From Flavobacteriaceae bacterium (lineage in GTDB: Bacteria; Bacteroidota; Bacteroidia; Flavobacteriales; Flavobacteriaceae), in the NCBI GenBank assembly GCA_947463515.1, contig CANHRI010000023.1:1-39738 (forward strand): DNA of 39,738 nt, in the 5' to 3' direction. Positions 16,655 to 25,005 of the stretch are shown here, piece after piece (the stretch's first letter is position 1; every line of letters begins with the position of its first letter). The position numbers were made by a program, and so were the translations under genes. The notes beneath the pieces are model-generated. The model searched no databases. It was given only the letters and a program-made list of their open reading frames with translations, and was not told where the DNA came from.

Positions 16655-17454
16655 AACCCACTATAGGCATTTTAGGCTGTGGATGGCTGGGAAAACCCTT
16701 GGCGGAACATTTATTGGCCGAAGGGTATCGCGTGAAAGGCAGTACAACCACCCCCGAAAAAAAGGAAATTTTACTTGGCGCTGGAATCGAGGCATTCAAT
16801 GTTACCTTGACCTCAACAGGATGCGAGGGTGAATGGGCCGATTTTATCGCCGATATTTCTCATCTAGTCGTGGCATTCCCGCCAAAACTTCGGCAATCGC
16901 AGGAGGATTCGTATGTAGAAAAAGTGCAACAACTCCTGCAGCAATTACAAAAGACAGCGATTGAAAAACTACTATGGGTAGGATCAACCGGCGTTTTTGG
17001 AGAGCAACAAGATTGGGTTGATGACACAACGGTGCCCGAACCCGACACGCCTTCGGGAAGAGGACTTTGGGCAGCCGAGCAAGCGATTCATCAGGCGGGG
17101 CTTCCGTATACGGGCATTCGGTTGGGCGGCTTGGTAGGCCCCGATCGGCATCCGGTGCAGTATTTATCGGGGCGGCAAAATTTAGAACGGCCTAAAGCGC
17201 CTGTGCATTTGATTGCCTTACCCGACTGCATAGGCATTTTGACCCTGTGTTTGCAACAGGAAGCGCGCCAAGGCTTTATCAATGCGGTACACCCCGAGCG
17301 CCCGAGCCGCGAAGTTTTTTACACCCAAGCGGCACATGACCGTCAAATTCCTCCTCCGCACTTTGACCCCCACGACACCCGTACAGGCAAGCGGATAGCC
17401 TGCACTTGGCTTTCGCAACAGCACTATATTTTCGAGCCCCATCTCCCGCGCTAA
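16651..17454 (+). CDS. NAD(P)-dependent epimerase/dehydrogenase-like protein (YeeZ type)
   Basis: A 267-residue Rossmann-fold protein of the extended SDR group. The nucleotide-binding start is IGILGCGWLGKPLAEHL (Gly9-x-Gly11-x2-Gly14), with a Ser in WVGSTGVFGEQQDW near the position of the SDR catalytic Ser; the usual YxxxK is not obvious (RGLWAAEQA stands there), so catalysis may be altered or absent. Proteins of the YeeZ type have no settled function. The ATGA overlap with the M28 gene suggests translational coupling. It ends the unit begun at 13961. Confidence 0.85.
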   Translation: MKPTIGILGCGWLGKPLAEHLLAEGYRVKGSTTTPEKKEILLGAGIEAFNVTLTSTGCEGEWADFIADISHLVVAFPPKLRQSQEDSYVEKVQQLLQQLQKTAIEKLLWVGSTGVFGEQQDWVDDTTVPEPDTPSGRGLWAAEQAIHQAGLPYTGIRLGGLVGPDRHPVQYLSGRQNLERPKAPVHLIALPDCIGILTLCLQQEARQGFINAVHPERPSREVFYTQAAHDRQIPPPHFDPHDTRTGKRIACTWLSQQHYIFEPHLPR

Positions 17455-17458
17455 CCAA

Positions 17459-17497
17459 ATAGGGTATTTTTCCGGTGAAGAGATAGGGTTTTTCCCC
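17459..17497. promoter_or_regulatory. Pair of ATAGGGT-N-TTTTCC direct repeats
   Basis: ATAGGGTATTTTTCC (17459-17473) and ATAGGGTTTTTCCCC (17483-17497) are nearly identical and 24 bp apart, in the 198-bp gap upstream of the M15/patatin pair. Tandem sites on the same helix face at about two turns are typical of activator or two-component binding sites. The regulator is unknown. Confidence 0.4.
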
Positions 17498-17652
17498 TTC
17501 TTTTGGCTTGGTTATTGGGGATTCATTTTTTAATTTTAAGGAATTGAAATAGAGGTGTTTTGTTTATTTAAAAATAAAGTGCATCTGACAGAGTGAAAAA
17601 AATAGTTTATATAGCAACATCTTGAATGGCTTAATTTAAAAACAACAATCCC

Positions 17653-18162
17653 ATGGACACTCCCTCCCAAAACCGCATTGCCCAACTCCATCCGTCGGTA
17701 CGCGCTGAAGTTACCCAAATCATTCAAGCCTGTGATCAGGCGCTCACCGGGCGGGCCAAAGTGCGAATCACGCAAGGATTGCGCACCTTCAAAGAACAAG
17801 ATGATTTATTTGCGCTAGGGCGAACCCGCGTCAATCCCCAAGGAAAAACCGCCAAAAAACCGCTCGGCAACCGTGTAACCCAAGCCAAAGGCGGACAATC
17901 GGTGCACAATTATGGCTTTGCCGTAGATATTTGCCTCATCATCGACGGAAAAACGGCCTCCTGGGATACCGCCAAAGACTGGGACAATGACACCGTTGCC
18001 GACTGGTATGAATGCGTGAAAATTTTTGCAAAATTCGGCTGGGAATGGGGCGGCAATTGGAAAAATTTTAAAGATTTCCCCCATTTTGAAAAGAAAGGTT
18101 TCAACAACTGGCGCCAATTGATCAAACGCCAACGCGACGCACAAGGTTATGTAGTACTTTAA
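17653..18162 (+). CDS. M15-family peptidoglycan peptidase (endolysin-like), no signal peptide
   Basis: A 169-residue zinc peptidase. The family signature is visible in KGGQSVHNYGFAVDI (His85 and Asp92 as zinc ligands) and DFPHFEK (His144), as in the L-alanyl-D-glutamate/D-Ala-D-Ala peptidases of the VanY/M15 group and phage T5-type endolysins. The N-terminus (MDTPSQNRIAQLHPSV) has no signal peptide, lipobox or membrane helix, so it should stay in the cytoplasm unless released by another route. The patatin gene starts 11 nt downstream on the same strand. The start at 17653 is supported by a family-like opening. The gap upstream carries paired direct repeats. Confidence 0.88.
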   Translation: MDTPSQNRIAQLHPSVRAEVTQIIQACDQALTGRAKVRITQGLRTFKEQDDLFALGRTRVNPQGKTAKKPLGNRVTQAKGGQSVHNYGFAVDICLIIDGKTASWDTAKDWDNDTVADWYECVKIFAKFGWEWGGNWKNFKDFPHFEKKGFNNWRQLIKRQRDAQGYVVL

Positions 18163-18173
18163 AAAAAACAATT

Positions 18174-19211
18174 ATGACCCGTAAAATCACCCTACTCTCC
18201 CTTGATGGCGGAGGAATTCGAGGCATTATCTCCTGTATTATCCTGAAATACATCGAAGAACAACTCCAACAACACGATCAACCAGAAGCCAAACTTGGGG
18301 ATTATTTTGACCTTATCGCGGGAACCAGTACCGGCGGACTCATAACGGCGTTGCTGCTTTGCCCCGATGAACACCAAAAGGCCAAGTTCTCGGTGACTGA
18401 AGCGCTACAACTTTATACCGAAAAAGGAGCCTCCATTTTTGACGTATCGTTTTGGGACAAACTCCTCAACCCGTTTGGGCTACTCAAAGAAAAAATCGAC
18501 GATGCCCCTATTGAACAAGAGTTAACCCGCGTGTTTGGTTCACTCGAACTGCGGCACCTTATCAAGCCGTGTTTAATTACCGCCTACGACATCACAGCAC
18601 GAAAAGCAACCTTTTTTACAAGCCACAACGCCCAAAATCCTATTCGCAACTTTCGCGTAACCGACGTCTGCCGCGCTACCGCTGCGGCGCCCTCTTATTT
18701 TGAACCGGCGCAAGTGGTTTCACTCTCAGGCGAACAGTTTACCCTTATCGATGGCGGAGTCTATGCCAACAATCCCGCCTTGTGTGCCTATGCTGAAGCG
18801 CGAAAAATTCCCTTCTCCAAAGTGCTCAATCACCCCGATAAACCCGATTACCCCACGGCCAATGACATGATTGTGGTTTCGGTGGGAACAGGAACGGTGT
18901 TGAAACCCTATGCCTTTGACGATTTTAAAAATGCGGGAAAAGTCGAATGGATCACACCGCTTATCGATATCTTGTTGTCCTCCAACGTGGAGACAGTCAA
19001 TTACCAAATGCAAAAAATGTATGAATCCCTCGGGAATGAAAACACACAGCACTATTTCCGATTGATGCCCGAACTCCTGAAAGCGTCCTCCGAAATGGAT
19101 GATACTTCTCCCGAGAATATTCAAAACCTCATTCAAGACGGACTGACCTTCGTTCGAAAAAATCAAGCCCAACTCGATCGCATTGTCCAAAAACTTCTCG
19201 ACAACCGCTAA
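18174..19211 (+). CDS. Patatin-like phospholipase
   Basis: A 345-residue lipid acyl hydrolase. The oxyanion glycine loop is SLDGGGIRGI (9-18), the nucleophile elbow is GTSTGG (Ser52), and the catalytic dyad Asp is in LIDGGVYANNP (Asp194). No signal peptide or membrane helix is seen. Bacterial patatins include secreted toxins such as ExoU and antiphage effectors such as CapV that degrade the host's own membrane on activation; this protein has the single-domain size of the latter but no sensor domain or cyclase gene beside it. It is co-directional with the M15 peptidase (11-nt gap) and followed by a terminator, so the two form a closed unit. Confidence 0.92.
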   Translation: MTRKITLLSLDGGGIRGIISCIILKYIEEQLQQHDQPEAKLGDYFDLIAGTSTGGLITALLLCPDEHQKAKFSVTEALQLYTEKGASIFDVSFWDKLLNPFGLLKEKIDDAPIEQELTRVFGSLELRHLIKPCLITAYDITARKATFFTSHNAQNPIRNFRVTDVCRATAAAPSYFEPAQVVSLSGEQFTLIDGGVYANNPALCAYAEARKIPFSKVLNHPDKPDYPTANDMIVVSVGTGTVLKPYAFDDFKNAGKVEWITPLIDILLSSNVETVNYQMQKMYESLGNENTQHYFRLMPELLKASSEMDDTSPENIQNLIQDGLTFVRKNQAQLDRIVQKLLDNR

Positions 19212-19233
19212 GAAACCTAATCCCTTTCCATAC

Positions 19234-19262
19234 AAAAGGCCGCTCTTTGGGAACGGCCTTTT
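19234..19262. terminator. Bidirectional terminator between patatin and M13 peptidase
   Basis: A perfect 9-bp stem AAAAGGCCG (19234-19242) / CGGCCTTTT (19254-19262) with an 11-nt loop, with A's upstream and T's downstream, separates convergent genes. Confidence 0.85.
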
Positions 19263-19281
19263 ACATTACTGTGCGGTTGAA

Positions 19282-21330
19282 TTACCATATTTTTACCCGT
19301 TTTTCAGGAGCCAAGTACAATTTGTCATTTTCCTTAATATTGAACGCTTGGTAAAACGCATCAACATTGAGCAACGGCACATAGGCACGGTACATTCCTG
19401 GCGAATGCGGATCGGTTTTAACCTGATTCTTAATCGCTTCGTCGCGCATTTTGGAGCGCCAAATCGTAGCCCACGAAATAAAGAAACGTTGTTCGGGTGT
19501 AAATCCATCAATCAACCCCGGATTTCCATGGTCTTTCAAATACAATTGTAACCCGTCGTAGGCTGCGTTCACCCCGCCCAAATCGCCAATATTTTCCCCT
19601 AAGGTAAATTTACCATCCACAAAAGTTCCCGGTAAGGGTTGCAACGCACTGTATTGATCGGCCAAAGCCGTTCCCAATGCAGTAAACTGTTTTAAATCCT
19701 CATCCTTCCACCAATTGATCAAATTCCCGTCGGCATTGTAGCGCGCCCCTGAATCGTCGAATCCGTGCGATATTTCATGTCCAATCACAGCACCAATACC
19801 TCCAAAATTCACCGCATCATCGGCCTTATAATCGTAAAATGGCGGTTGTAAAATAGCCGCAGGGAACACAATTTCATTATACGACGGATTGTAATACGCA
19901 TTCACCGTTTGCGGCGTCATCCCCCAACGGGTTTTATCGACGGGCTTGCTTAAATCGTCGATGTTGTTTTGGGAATTCCAGCGGGACACATTCTCCATAT
20001 TTTCAAAATAAGAACCTCCGTCGGCCAAGGCTTTGATTTCCAATTTGGAATAATCTTTCCATTGATCGGGGTATCCAATTTTTACCGTCGACTTACGCAA
20101 TTTTTGAATGGCACCCACGCGGGTTTCGGGAGCCATCCAAGGCAAGTTGTTGATGCGGTTTTCAAAAGCACGGAAGACGTACTTAATCATTTTTGCCGCT
20201 TTCTCTTTGGCTTCGGCAGGGAACTTTTGCGCTACATACAATTTGCCTAAAGCTTCCCCCACCGTACTGTTGACCACTTGAAGCGCACGCTCCTCGCGGG
20301 GACGTTGTTTTTTGGCGCCTTGTAAGGTTTGACTGTAAAACTCCCAGTTGGCCCGTTCAATATCGGTCGTCAATTGATCGGCATAACGGTTAAGAAGGGT
20401 CCAACGCAAATACGCTTTCCAAGCATCGACTTCATTGGCCTGAAAAAGGGTTTCCAAAGCGGCCATATATTTGGGCTGCGACACAATCACGGTGTCGATA
20501 CGCTTGATGCCCGCACCCATGATATAATTGCGCCAATTGACCGATGGGGTGAGGTTTTGCAATTGCAAAATATCCATGGGATTATACGATTTTCTGCGGT
20601 CGCGGCGTTCAACACGGTCAAAACGCGGTTGCGCCATGGCCGTTTCCAAAGCCAAAACACGGGCAGCATCGGCTTGCGCTTTGGCTTCTGACAAACCGAG
20701 GTATTGCAACATACGGGCAACGTGGGCCACATATTTTTGCCGTTTTTCTTTTGAATCCGCATCTTCCGATACGTAGTAATCCCGGTCGGGCAATCCCAAA
20801 CTTCCGGGTCCAATACTCAACACATTTTTGTTGCTATTTTTGGCATCCGCACCCACAAACATGCTGTAAAATCCAACGCCGCCAAACGGCAAACGATCAA
20901 TCATTAACTTGTTTAAATCGTTGACATTTTTTACCGCATCAATTTGCGCTAAGGTCGCTTTCAAGGGTTGAATACCGCGTTTGTTGCGCGCCAAAGTATC
21001 CATATAGGTTTTGTATACGTTGACGGCTTTCGCTTGATCCGATTTAGGGTCCAACTTCTTGTCTTTGGCCGCTTGTTTAAGAATAGCCAAAGCGTCTTTG
21101 TCGGTATTCTGACGCAATTCATCAAAACTTCCCCAGCGGGTTCGGTCGGCGGGAATCTCGGTTTTGTCAAACCAAGTGCCGTTTACATACCGAAAGAAAT
21201 CATCGCCGGGCTTGACCGACTTGTCCATCAAGTCCAAATGAAGACCTGGCTTATTTTGTGCTGCTGCTGTATCCAAAGCCAAACAAGCGGCTACGGTGGC
21301 AGCAAAAGTGAGTAGATTGTGGTTTTTCAT
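19282..21330 (-). CDS. M13-family zinc metallopeptidase (neprilysin/PepO-like), exported
   Basis: A 682-residue peptidase with an N-terminal signal peptide (to about residue 24, DTAAAQ). M13 hallmarks: FFRYVNGTW near the N-terminus, NAYYNPSYNEIVFPAAILQPP, the zinc motif GHEISHGFDD (HEISH at 518-522), and the third ligand Glu579 in GENIGDLGG. The C-terminal segment NVDAFYQAFN ends with KVRIW, close to the usual short aromatic ending. It should cleave oligopeptides in the periplasm. It has its own transcript: a terminator lies at its 3' end and a 130-bp gap separates it from the divergent SCO gene. Confidence 0.95.
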   Translation of the reverse strand: MKNHNLLTFAATVAACLALDTAAAQNKPGLHLDLMDKSVKPGDDFFRYVNGTWFDKTEIPADRTRWGSFDELRQNTDKDALAILKQAAKDKKLDPKSDQAKAVNVYKTYMDTLARNKRGIQPLKATLAQIDAVKNVNDLNKLMIDRLPFGGVGFYSMFVGADAKNSNKNVLSIGPGSLGLPDRDYYVSEDADSKEKRQKYVAHVARMLQYLGLSEAKAQADAARVLALETAMAQPRFDRVERRDRRKSYNPMDILQLQNLTPSVNWRNYIMGAGIKRIDTVIVSQPKYMAALETLFQANEVDAWKAYLRWTLLNRYADQLTTDIERANWEFYSQTLQGAKKQRPREERALQVVNSTVGEALGKLYVAQKFPAEAKEKAAKMIKYVFRAFENRINNLPWMAPETRVGAIQKLRKSTVKIGYPDQWKDYSKLEIKALADGGSYFENMENVSRWNSQNNIDDLSKPVDKTRWGMTPQTVNAYYNPSYNEIVFPAAILQPPFYDYKADDAVNFGGIGAVIGHEISHGFDDSGARYNADGNLINWWKDEDLKQFTALGTALADQYSALQPLPGTFVDGKFTLGENIGDLGGVNAAYDGLQLYLKDHGNPGLIDGFTPEQRFFISWATIWRSKMRDEAIKNQVKTDPHSPGMYRAYVPLLNVDAFYQAFNIKENDKLYLAPEKRVKIW

Positions 21331-21418
21331 ACCGTGTTTCGTTTAGTTTTCCCAACAAAGCTATCAAAATATTGATTGAATAGTTGTTAAATTCAGTATA
21401 ATCCTCTGGGGAAATCGG

Positions 21419-21446
21419 TTGAATTCGGCAGGGGTTTGTACTTTTG
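21419..21446 (+). promoter_or_regulatory. Promoter of the SCO gene (TTG-N17-TACTTTTG)
   Basis: TTG at 21419-21421 and TACTTTTG at 21439-21446 are separated by 17 nt, a full match to the flavobacterial consensus. The start codon at 21461 follows 14 nt later. This also argues against the earlier in-frame TTG at 21419 being a start. Confidence 0.75.
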
Positions 21447-21460
21447 CCAAAATTTTCGGC

Positions 21461-22156
21461 ATGGGCACCTTTTTCCAAAAATACCGCTTTTTTATTCTCT
21501 TTTTTGTGTTGTTCTCCATCATCACCGTGAGTGCTTTTTATTCAGTATTAAAACCCAAAAAAAATCTCCCCATTTATACCCCAAGCGATGTCAATCCAGA
21601 GTTGGTCGACACGACGGTGCAACATGTAGCATTGGAACATCGTATCGGATCGTTTGCCTTTACCAATCAAAACGGGAAAACGATTACCGATAAAGACTAT
21701 GAAGGGAAAATTTATGTCGCCGACTTTTTCTTTACCACGTGCCCAACCATTTGTCCCAAAATGACCAATAACATGGCCTGGATACAGGAAAAAATCAAAA
21801 ACAACCCCAAGGTAAAATTGCTTTCCTTTTCGGTGACCCCCGATATCGACAGCGTTCCCGTTTTGAAAGCCTATGCGCAAAAAAAAGGAGTGCTGGACCA
21901 CAAATGGAACCTGCTCACGGGCGATAAAAAAGCGATTTACTACTTGGCACGCAAATCATTTTTGGCCGTAAAGACAGGTAATCCCAAGGAATTGTATGAT
22001 ATGGTGCATACCGAAAATTTTGTACTCGTCGATGCCCAACAACGCATCCGCGGTTTTTATGACGGCACCAACCTCGACGGACCTACCGAACCGGGGGTAA
22101 AAAATGTACAGCAATTGTGGGAAGATATTCAGTTTTTATGCGAACCCAAGGAATGA
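21461..22156 (+). CDS. SCO1/SenC family copper chaperone
   Basis: A 231-residue thioredoxin-fold protein. A single N-terminal membrane anchor (about 9-28) is followed by the SCO copper site: CPTIC (Cys94, Cys98) in FFTTCPTICPKM and His183 in MVHTENFVLVD. SCO proteins deliver copper or reduce thiols for assembly of the cytochrome oxidase Cu-A centre. The ATG at 21461 is chosen because a complete promoter lies just before it. The gene is followed by feoA after 86 bp containing a separate promoter, so the two are not clearly one operon. Confidence 0.92.
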   Translation: MGTFFQKYRFFILFFVLFSIITVSAFYSVLKPKKNLPIYTPSDVNPELVDTTVQHVALEHRIGSFAFTNQNGKTITDKDYEGKIYVADFFFTTCPTICPKMTNNMAWIQEKIKNNPKVKLLSFSVTPDIDSVPVLKAYAQKKGVLDHKWNLLTGDKKAIYYLARKSFLAVKTGNPKELYDMVHTENFVLVDAQQRIRGFYDGTNLDGPTEPGVKNVQQLWEDIQFLCEPKE

Positions 22157-22211
22157 ATGTCAAACAAAACATAATTTTTTGGCGGAAGCCCCATTATCCG
22201 TTCGATTTGCG

Positions 22212-22219
22212 TATTTTTG
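22212..22219 (+). promoter_or_regulatory. Putative -7 element of feoA (TATTTTTG)
   Basis: Matches TAnnTTTG, 24 nt before the GTG start of feoA, and just ahead of the shared CTAAATA motif. No TTG at the canonical distance. Confidence 0.5.
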
Positions 22220-22222
22220 TAT

Positions 22223-22240
22223 TTTAATTCAATCTAAATA
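22223..22240 (+). promoter_or_regulatory. Candidate metal-regulator operator upstream of feoA
   Basis: The 18-mer TTTAATTCAATCTAAATA ends in CTAAATA with TTTA at its left end. It lies between the -7 element and the start codon, where a bound repressor would block transcription. It aligns 13/18 with each of the two sister sites at 24950 and 28799. Confidence 0.5.
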
Positions 22241-22242
22241 AA

Positions 22243-22467
22243 GTGAGCGAAACCTTAGCCGACATGAAAATCGGGCAACAAGCGACTATCGTTGAGTTTA
22301 ACATCGATACCATTCCTTTGAAATTACTAGAAATGGGGTGCCTTCCGGGCAATCGCGTTGAATTGTTGCAAATCGCTCCTTTGGGAGATCCGCTTTATTT
22401 TACCATCAACGATTCGCACGTGGCCATTCGTATCGAGACGGCTCGGCAAATAGAAGTGACATTCTAA
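22243..22467 (+). CDS. feoA: Ferrous iron transport protein A
   Basis: A 74-residue SH3-like FeoA (LADMKIGQQATIVEFN, then PLKLLEMGCLPGNRVELLQ and DPLYFTINDSHVAIRIETAR). FeoA is a small cytosolic partner thought to regulate FeoB. The GTG at 22243 is the start; an internal ATG (22264) would remove the conserved LADMKIG opening. feoB follows after 9 nt. A putative metal-dependent operator sits immediately upstream of the start. Confidence 0.92.
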   Translation: MSETLADMKIGQQATIVEFNIDTIPLKLLEMGCLPGNRVELLQIAPLGDPLYFTINDSHVAIRIETARQIEVTF

Positions 22468-22476
22468 CGACTTACC

Positions 22477-24582
22477 ATGGCGGAAAAAACGATAAAAGTA
22501 GCTTTAATTGGGAATCCCAACACCGGTAAAACATCGGTTTTCAATCAACTTACGGGCTTAAAACAACAAGTGGGGAACTACCCCGGAATTACCGTAGAAA
22601 AGAAAATTGGGTATTGCCGATTGAATGAAACCACCCGCGCTACCATACTCGATTTGCCCGGTACTTACAGTTTGAATGCGAGTTCAATCGACGAAAATGT
22701 GGTGATCGAACTTTTATTGAACCGCAAAGACGAGAATTTTCCCGATGTCGTGGTCGTGGTTTCTGAAGTAGAAAACCTCAAGCGAAATCTACTCCTTTTT
22801 ACCCAAATCAAAGACCTGGAAATTCCTACCATTTTGGTCATCAACATGAGCGACCGAATGAAATTGAAAGGCATCGAATTGGATATTCCTTATTTGGAAG
22901 CCCAATTGAAAACCAAAATCGCATTGACGAGTTCCCGAAAAAATATTGGTATCGAAGAAATCAAACAACGCATCCTTGAGTATCAATCCTTACCCACAGA
23001 ACCGTGTTTGAATGCCTCCTCCATTGACCCCGAATACTTCGACAAATTGCGCAAAGCCTTCCCCAATCAATTGGTGTACAAACTGTGGTTGGTGATTACA
23101 CAGGACGTTAATTTCTTGAATTTGGAGCGGAACGAAATGAAAAGCTCGTTCACCAAATCGCATACGGAACTCCGACGGTTGCAGCAAAAAGAAACCATCA
23201 AACGGTATCAGTTTATCAACGATACCCTAAAAGTGGGACAAACCATCGACCGGTCCAAAGCGGGCAACATCAGCGCACGCCTCGATCGCATACTTACCCA
23301 CAAAATCTTTGGCTACCTTATTTTCTTTGTGATTCTCTTTGGCATCTTCCAATCGATTTTCGACTGGTCAAGTGTCCCCATGGATTTTATCGACGAAAAG
23401 TTTGCCCAACTCGCCACGTACACCGCTACCCATTTGCCCCCCGGCGAATTCACCAATTTAATTACCGAAGGGATTATCCCGGGCATCGGTGGGATTCTCA
23501 TTTTTATTCCGCAAATCGCCTTTTTATTCTTCTTTATTTCTGTCTTGGAAGAAAGCGGCTATATGAGTCGCGTGGTGTTTTTGATGGACAAAATCATGCG
23601 ACGCTTTGGCCTCTCTGGGAAAAGTGTAGTGCCGTTAATTTCAGGAACCGCCTGTGCCATACCCGCCATCATGGGAGCGCGCAATATTGAAAATTGGAAA
23701 GAACGCTTGATTACCATTTTGGTCACGCCATTTATTACTTGTTCAGCCCGATTGCCCGTATATGCGATTCTGATTGCCCTCATTATTCCCGAGAAACATG
23801 TTTTGGGATTCATTAGCCTTCAAGGACTTACACTGATGGTGTTGTACCTGTTGGGATTCGGAATCGCGTTGTTGTGTGCTTTTATTCTGAATAAGGTTTT
23901 GGACCTGAAAACGAAGTCCTATTTTGTAGTGGAAATGCCCGGGTACAAAATTCCCATGGCCAAAAACGTGGGCATCAATGTGGTCGAAAAAACCAAGTCA
24001 TTCGTCTTTGGCGCAGGAAAAATTATTTTAGCCTTATCGGTCATTCTCTGGTTTCTTGGCTCTCACGGACCGGGTGACGAATTTAAAAATGCCGAAAAAA
24101 TCATCGAACAAAAGGTTTATAATTCCCCCGTGCCCATCAATCCTTCTGTGATTCCCAATTGGACCGCCGAATACAAATTGGAACACTCGTATATGGGCAT
24201 CGCAGGGAAAATAATCGAACCCGTCATTGAACCGCTGGGCTACGACTGGAAAATTGGTATTGCCGTAGTAAGCTCATTTGCCGCACGGGAAGTATTTGTG
24301 GGCACCTTAGCCACCATTTATAAAGTGGGCGATCAAAGCGAAGAAGAAACCACTATCAAAGAACAAATGCGCCACGAGATTCACGAAGACGGCAGTCCGG
24401 TGTTTAACTTGGCAAGCGGCATCTCTCTGTTGCTGTTTTATGCCTTTGCTATGCAGTGTATCAGTACCCTCGCCATCGTAAAAAAAGAAACCAATTCGTG
24501 GAAATGGCCCATGATTCAATTGGTATTTATGAGCGGTATCGCCTATGTTTCGGCCTTGGTTGCCTATCAGTTTTTAAAATAA
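22477..24582 (+). CDS. feoB: Ferrous iron transporter FeoB
   Basis: FeoB imports Fe2+ across the inner membrane. The 701-residue protein has the N-terminal GTPase: G1 GNPNTGKT (12-19), G2 with VGNYPGITVEKK, G3 DLPGTYS, G4 NMSD. Two Gate motifs and about eight to ten membrane helices follow (IGGILIFIPQIAFLFFFISV; SGTACAIPAIMGAR; ITCSARLPVYAILIALI; AAREVFVGTLATIY). It is placed 9 nt after feoA and 6 nt before the small Cys-rich gene, forming the feoAB unit. Nothing odd in the conserved sites. Confidence 0.97.
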   Translation: MAEKTIKVALIGNPNTGKTSVFNQLTGLKQQVGNYPGITVEKKIGYCRLNETTRATILDLPGTYSLNASSIDENVVIELLLNRKDENFPDVVVVVSEVENLKRNLLLFTQIKDLEIPTILVINMSDRMKLKGIELDIPYLEAQLKTKIALTSSRKNIGIEEIKQRILEYQSLPTEPCLNASSIDPEYFDKLRKAFPNQLVYKLWLVITQDVNFLNLERNEMKSSFTKSHTELRRLQQKETIKRYQFINDTLKVGQTIDRSKAGNISARLDRILTHKIFGYLIFFVILFGIFQSIFDWSSVPMDFIDEKFAQLATYTATHLPPGEFTNLITEGIIPGIGGILIFIPQIAFLFFFISVLEESGYMSRVVFLMDKIMRRFGLSGKSVVPLISGTACAIPAIMGARNIENWKERLITILVTPFITCSARLPVYAILIALIIPEKHVLGFISLQGLTLMVLYLLGFGIALLCAFILNKVLDLKTKSYFVVEMPGYKIPMAKNVGINVVEKTKSFVFGAGKIILALSVILWFLGSHGPGDEFKNAEKIIEQKVYNSPVPINPSVIPNWTAEYKLEHSYMGIAGKIIEPVIEPLGYDWKIGIAVVSSFAAREVFVGTLATIYKVGDQSEEETTIKEQMRHEIHEDGSPVFNLASGISLLLFYAFAMQCISTLAIVKKETNSWKWPMIQLVFMSGIAYVSALVAYQFLK

Positions 24583-24588
24583 TTCGCT

Positions 24589-24714
24589 ATGGGTATTCAA
24601 GAAATTTTTGTGTACTTGGCCTTGGGCATCGCACTCGCCTATCTGTTTGAGCGCTTTAAAAAACGACCCAAGAGAAAAGATAAAGACTGTGGCGATGGGA
24701 ATTGTGGCTGTTAA
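24589..24714 (+). CDS. FeoB-associated Cys-rich membrane protein
   Basis: A 41-residue ORF too short for usual size cut-offs. MGIQEIFVYLALGIALAYLF forms one membrane helix (about 5-20), a basic stretch follows (ERFKKRPKRKDKD), and the tail has three cysteines (Cys34, Cys39 and Cys41 in DCGDGNCGC). This is the pattern of FeoB-associated Cys-rich membrane proteins, which replace FeoC in many lineages and are thought to bind metal or sense iron at the inner membrane. It starts 6 nt after the feoB stop and so is read from the same transcript. The assignment rests on size, context and the Cys tail. Confidence 0.85.
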   Translation: MGIQEIFVYLALGIALAYLFERFKKRPKRKDKDCGDGNCGC

Positions 24715-24718
24715 TTTT

Positions 24719-24848
24719 GGGCAACCCCCCGAGTTAACGCCTTTCGTAGCTAACCTATTCCTGCGCCTCGGGGTCGGGTCTTCCGTTGCAATGCCGCCGC
24801 TTTGTTCCGCCGCGGACGGGATTTCCACTCCACCCCCTATTGCAATAG
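24719..24848. repeat. Intergenic repeat element (GGGTCGGG/TTCCGTTGCAAT type)
   Basis: A GC-rich insertion-like stretch in the 291-bp gap before the FecA-like receptor. The order GGGGTCGGGTCTTCCGTTGC, AATGCCGCCGC, then GCGGACGGGATTTCCACTCC and a CCCCCTATTGC end parallels the reverse complement of the element at 33671-33754 (GGGTCGGGCTATCCGCTACA, AATC, hairpin, GGATTTTCGCTACTATCCC). The central arms are short and imperfect. I remember this family as common in flavobacterial intergenic regions. It does not encode a plausible protein. Confidence 0.6.
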
Positions 24849-24945
24849 CTACCTCGAAATCAGCGCATTATTCGCCAGAGAAAACGCTTTTTAAAACACC
24901 TCTTTTTCCCCTTACCTTAAACAAAAATTAAATTTATTATTATTT

Positions 24946-24968
24946 TTATTTAAACTTTGTCTAAATAA
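24946..24968. promoter_or_regulatory. Candidate metal-regulator operator at the FecA-like receptor promoter
   Basis: A 23-bp inverted repeat with perfect 7-bp arms TTATTTA (24946-24952) and TAAATAA (24962-24968) and 9-bp spacer. The 18-mer TTAAACTTTGTCTAAATA (24950-24967) aligns 14/18 with the site at 28799. It covers the TTG -33 element at 24957-24959, so binding would block RNA polymerase. Confidence 0.55.
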
Positions 24969-24987
24969 GGATAAGGATGTATCTTTG
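24957..24987 (+). promoter_or_regulatory. Promoter of the FecA-like receptor (TTG-N20-TATCTTTG)
   Basis: TTG at 24957-24959 and TATCTTTG at 24980-24987, 20 nt apart, a full consensus. The ATG start at 25006 follows 18 nt later. Confidence 0.75.
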
Positions 24988-25005
24988 CCGAAAATTTCCA
25001 AAAAC

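Noticed and set aside
24719..24848. Insertion sequence or gene fragment
   Set aside because: No transposase-like frame, terminal repeats or target duplications are visible; the pattern fits a non-coding intergenic repeat.
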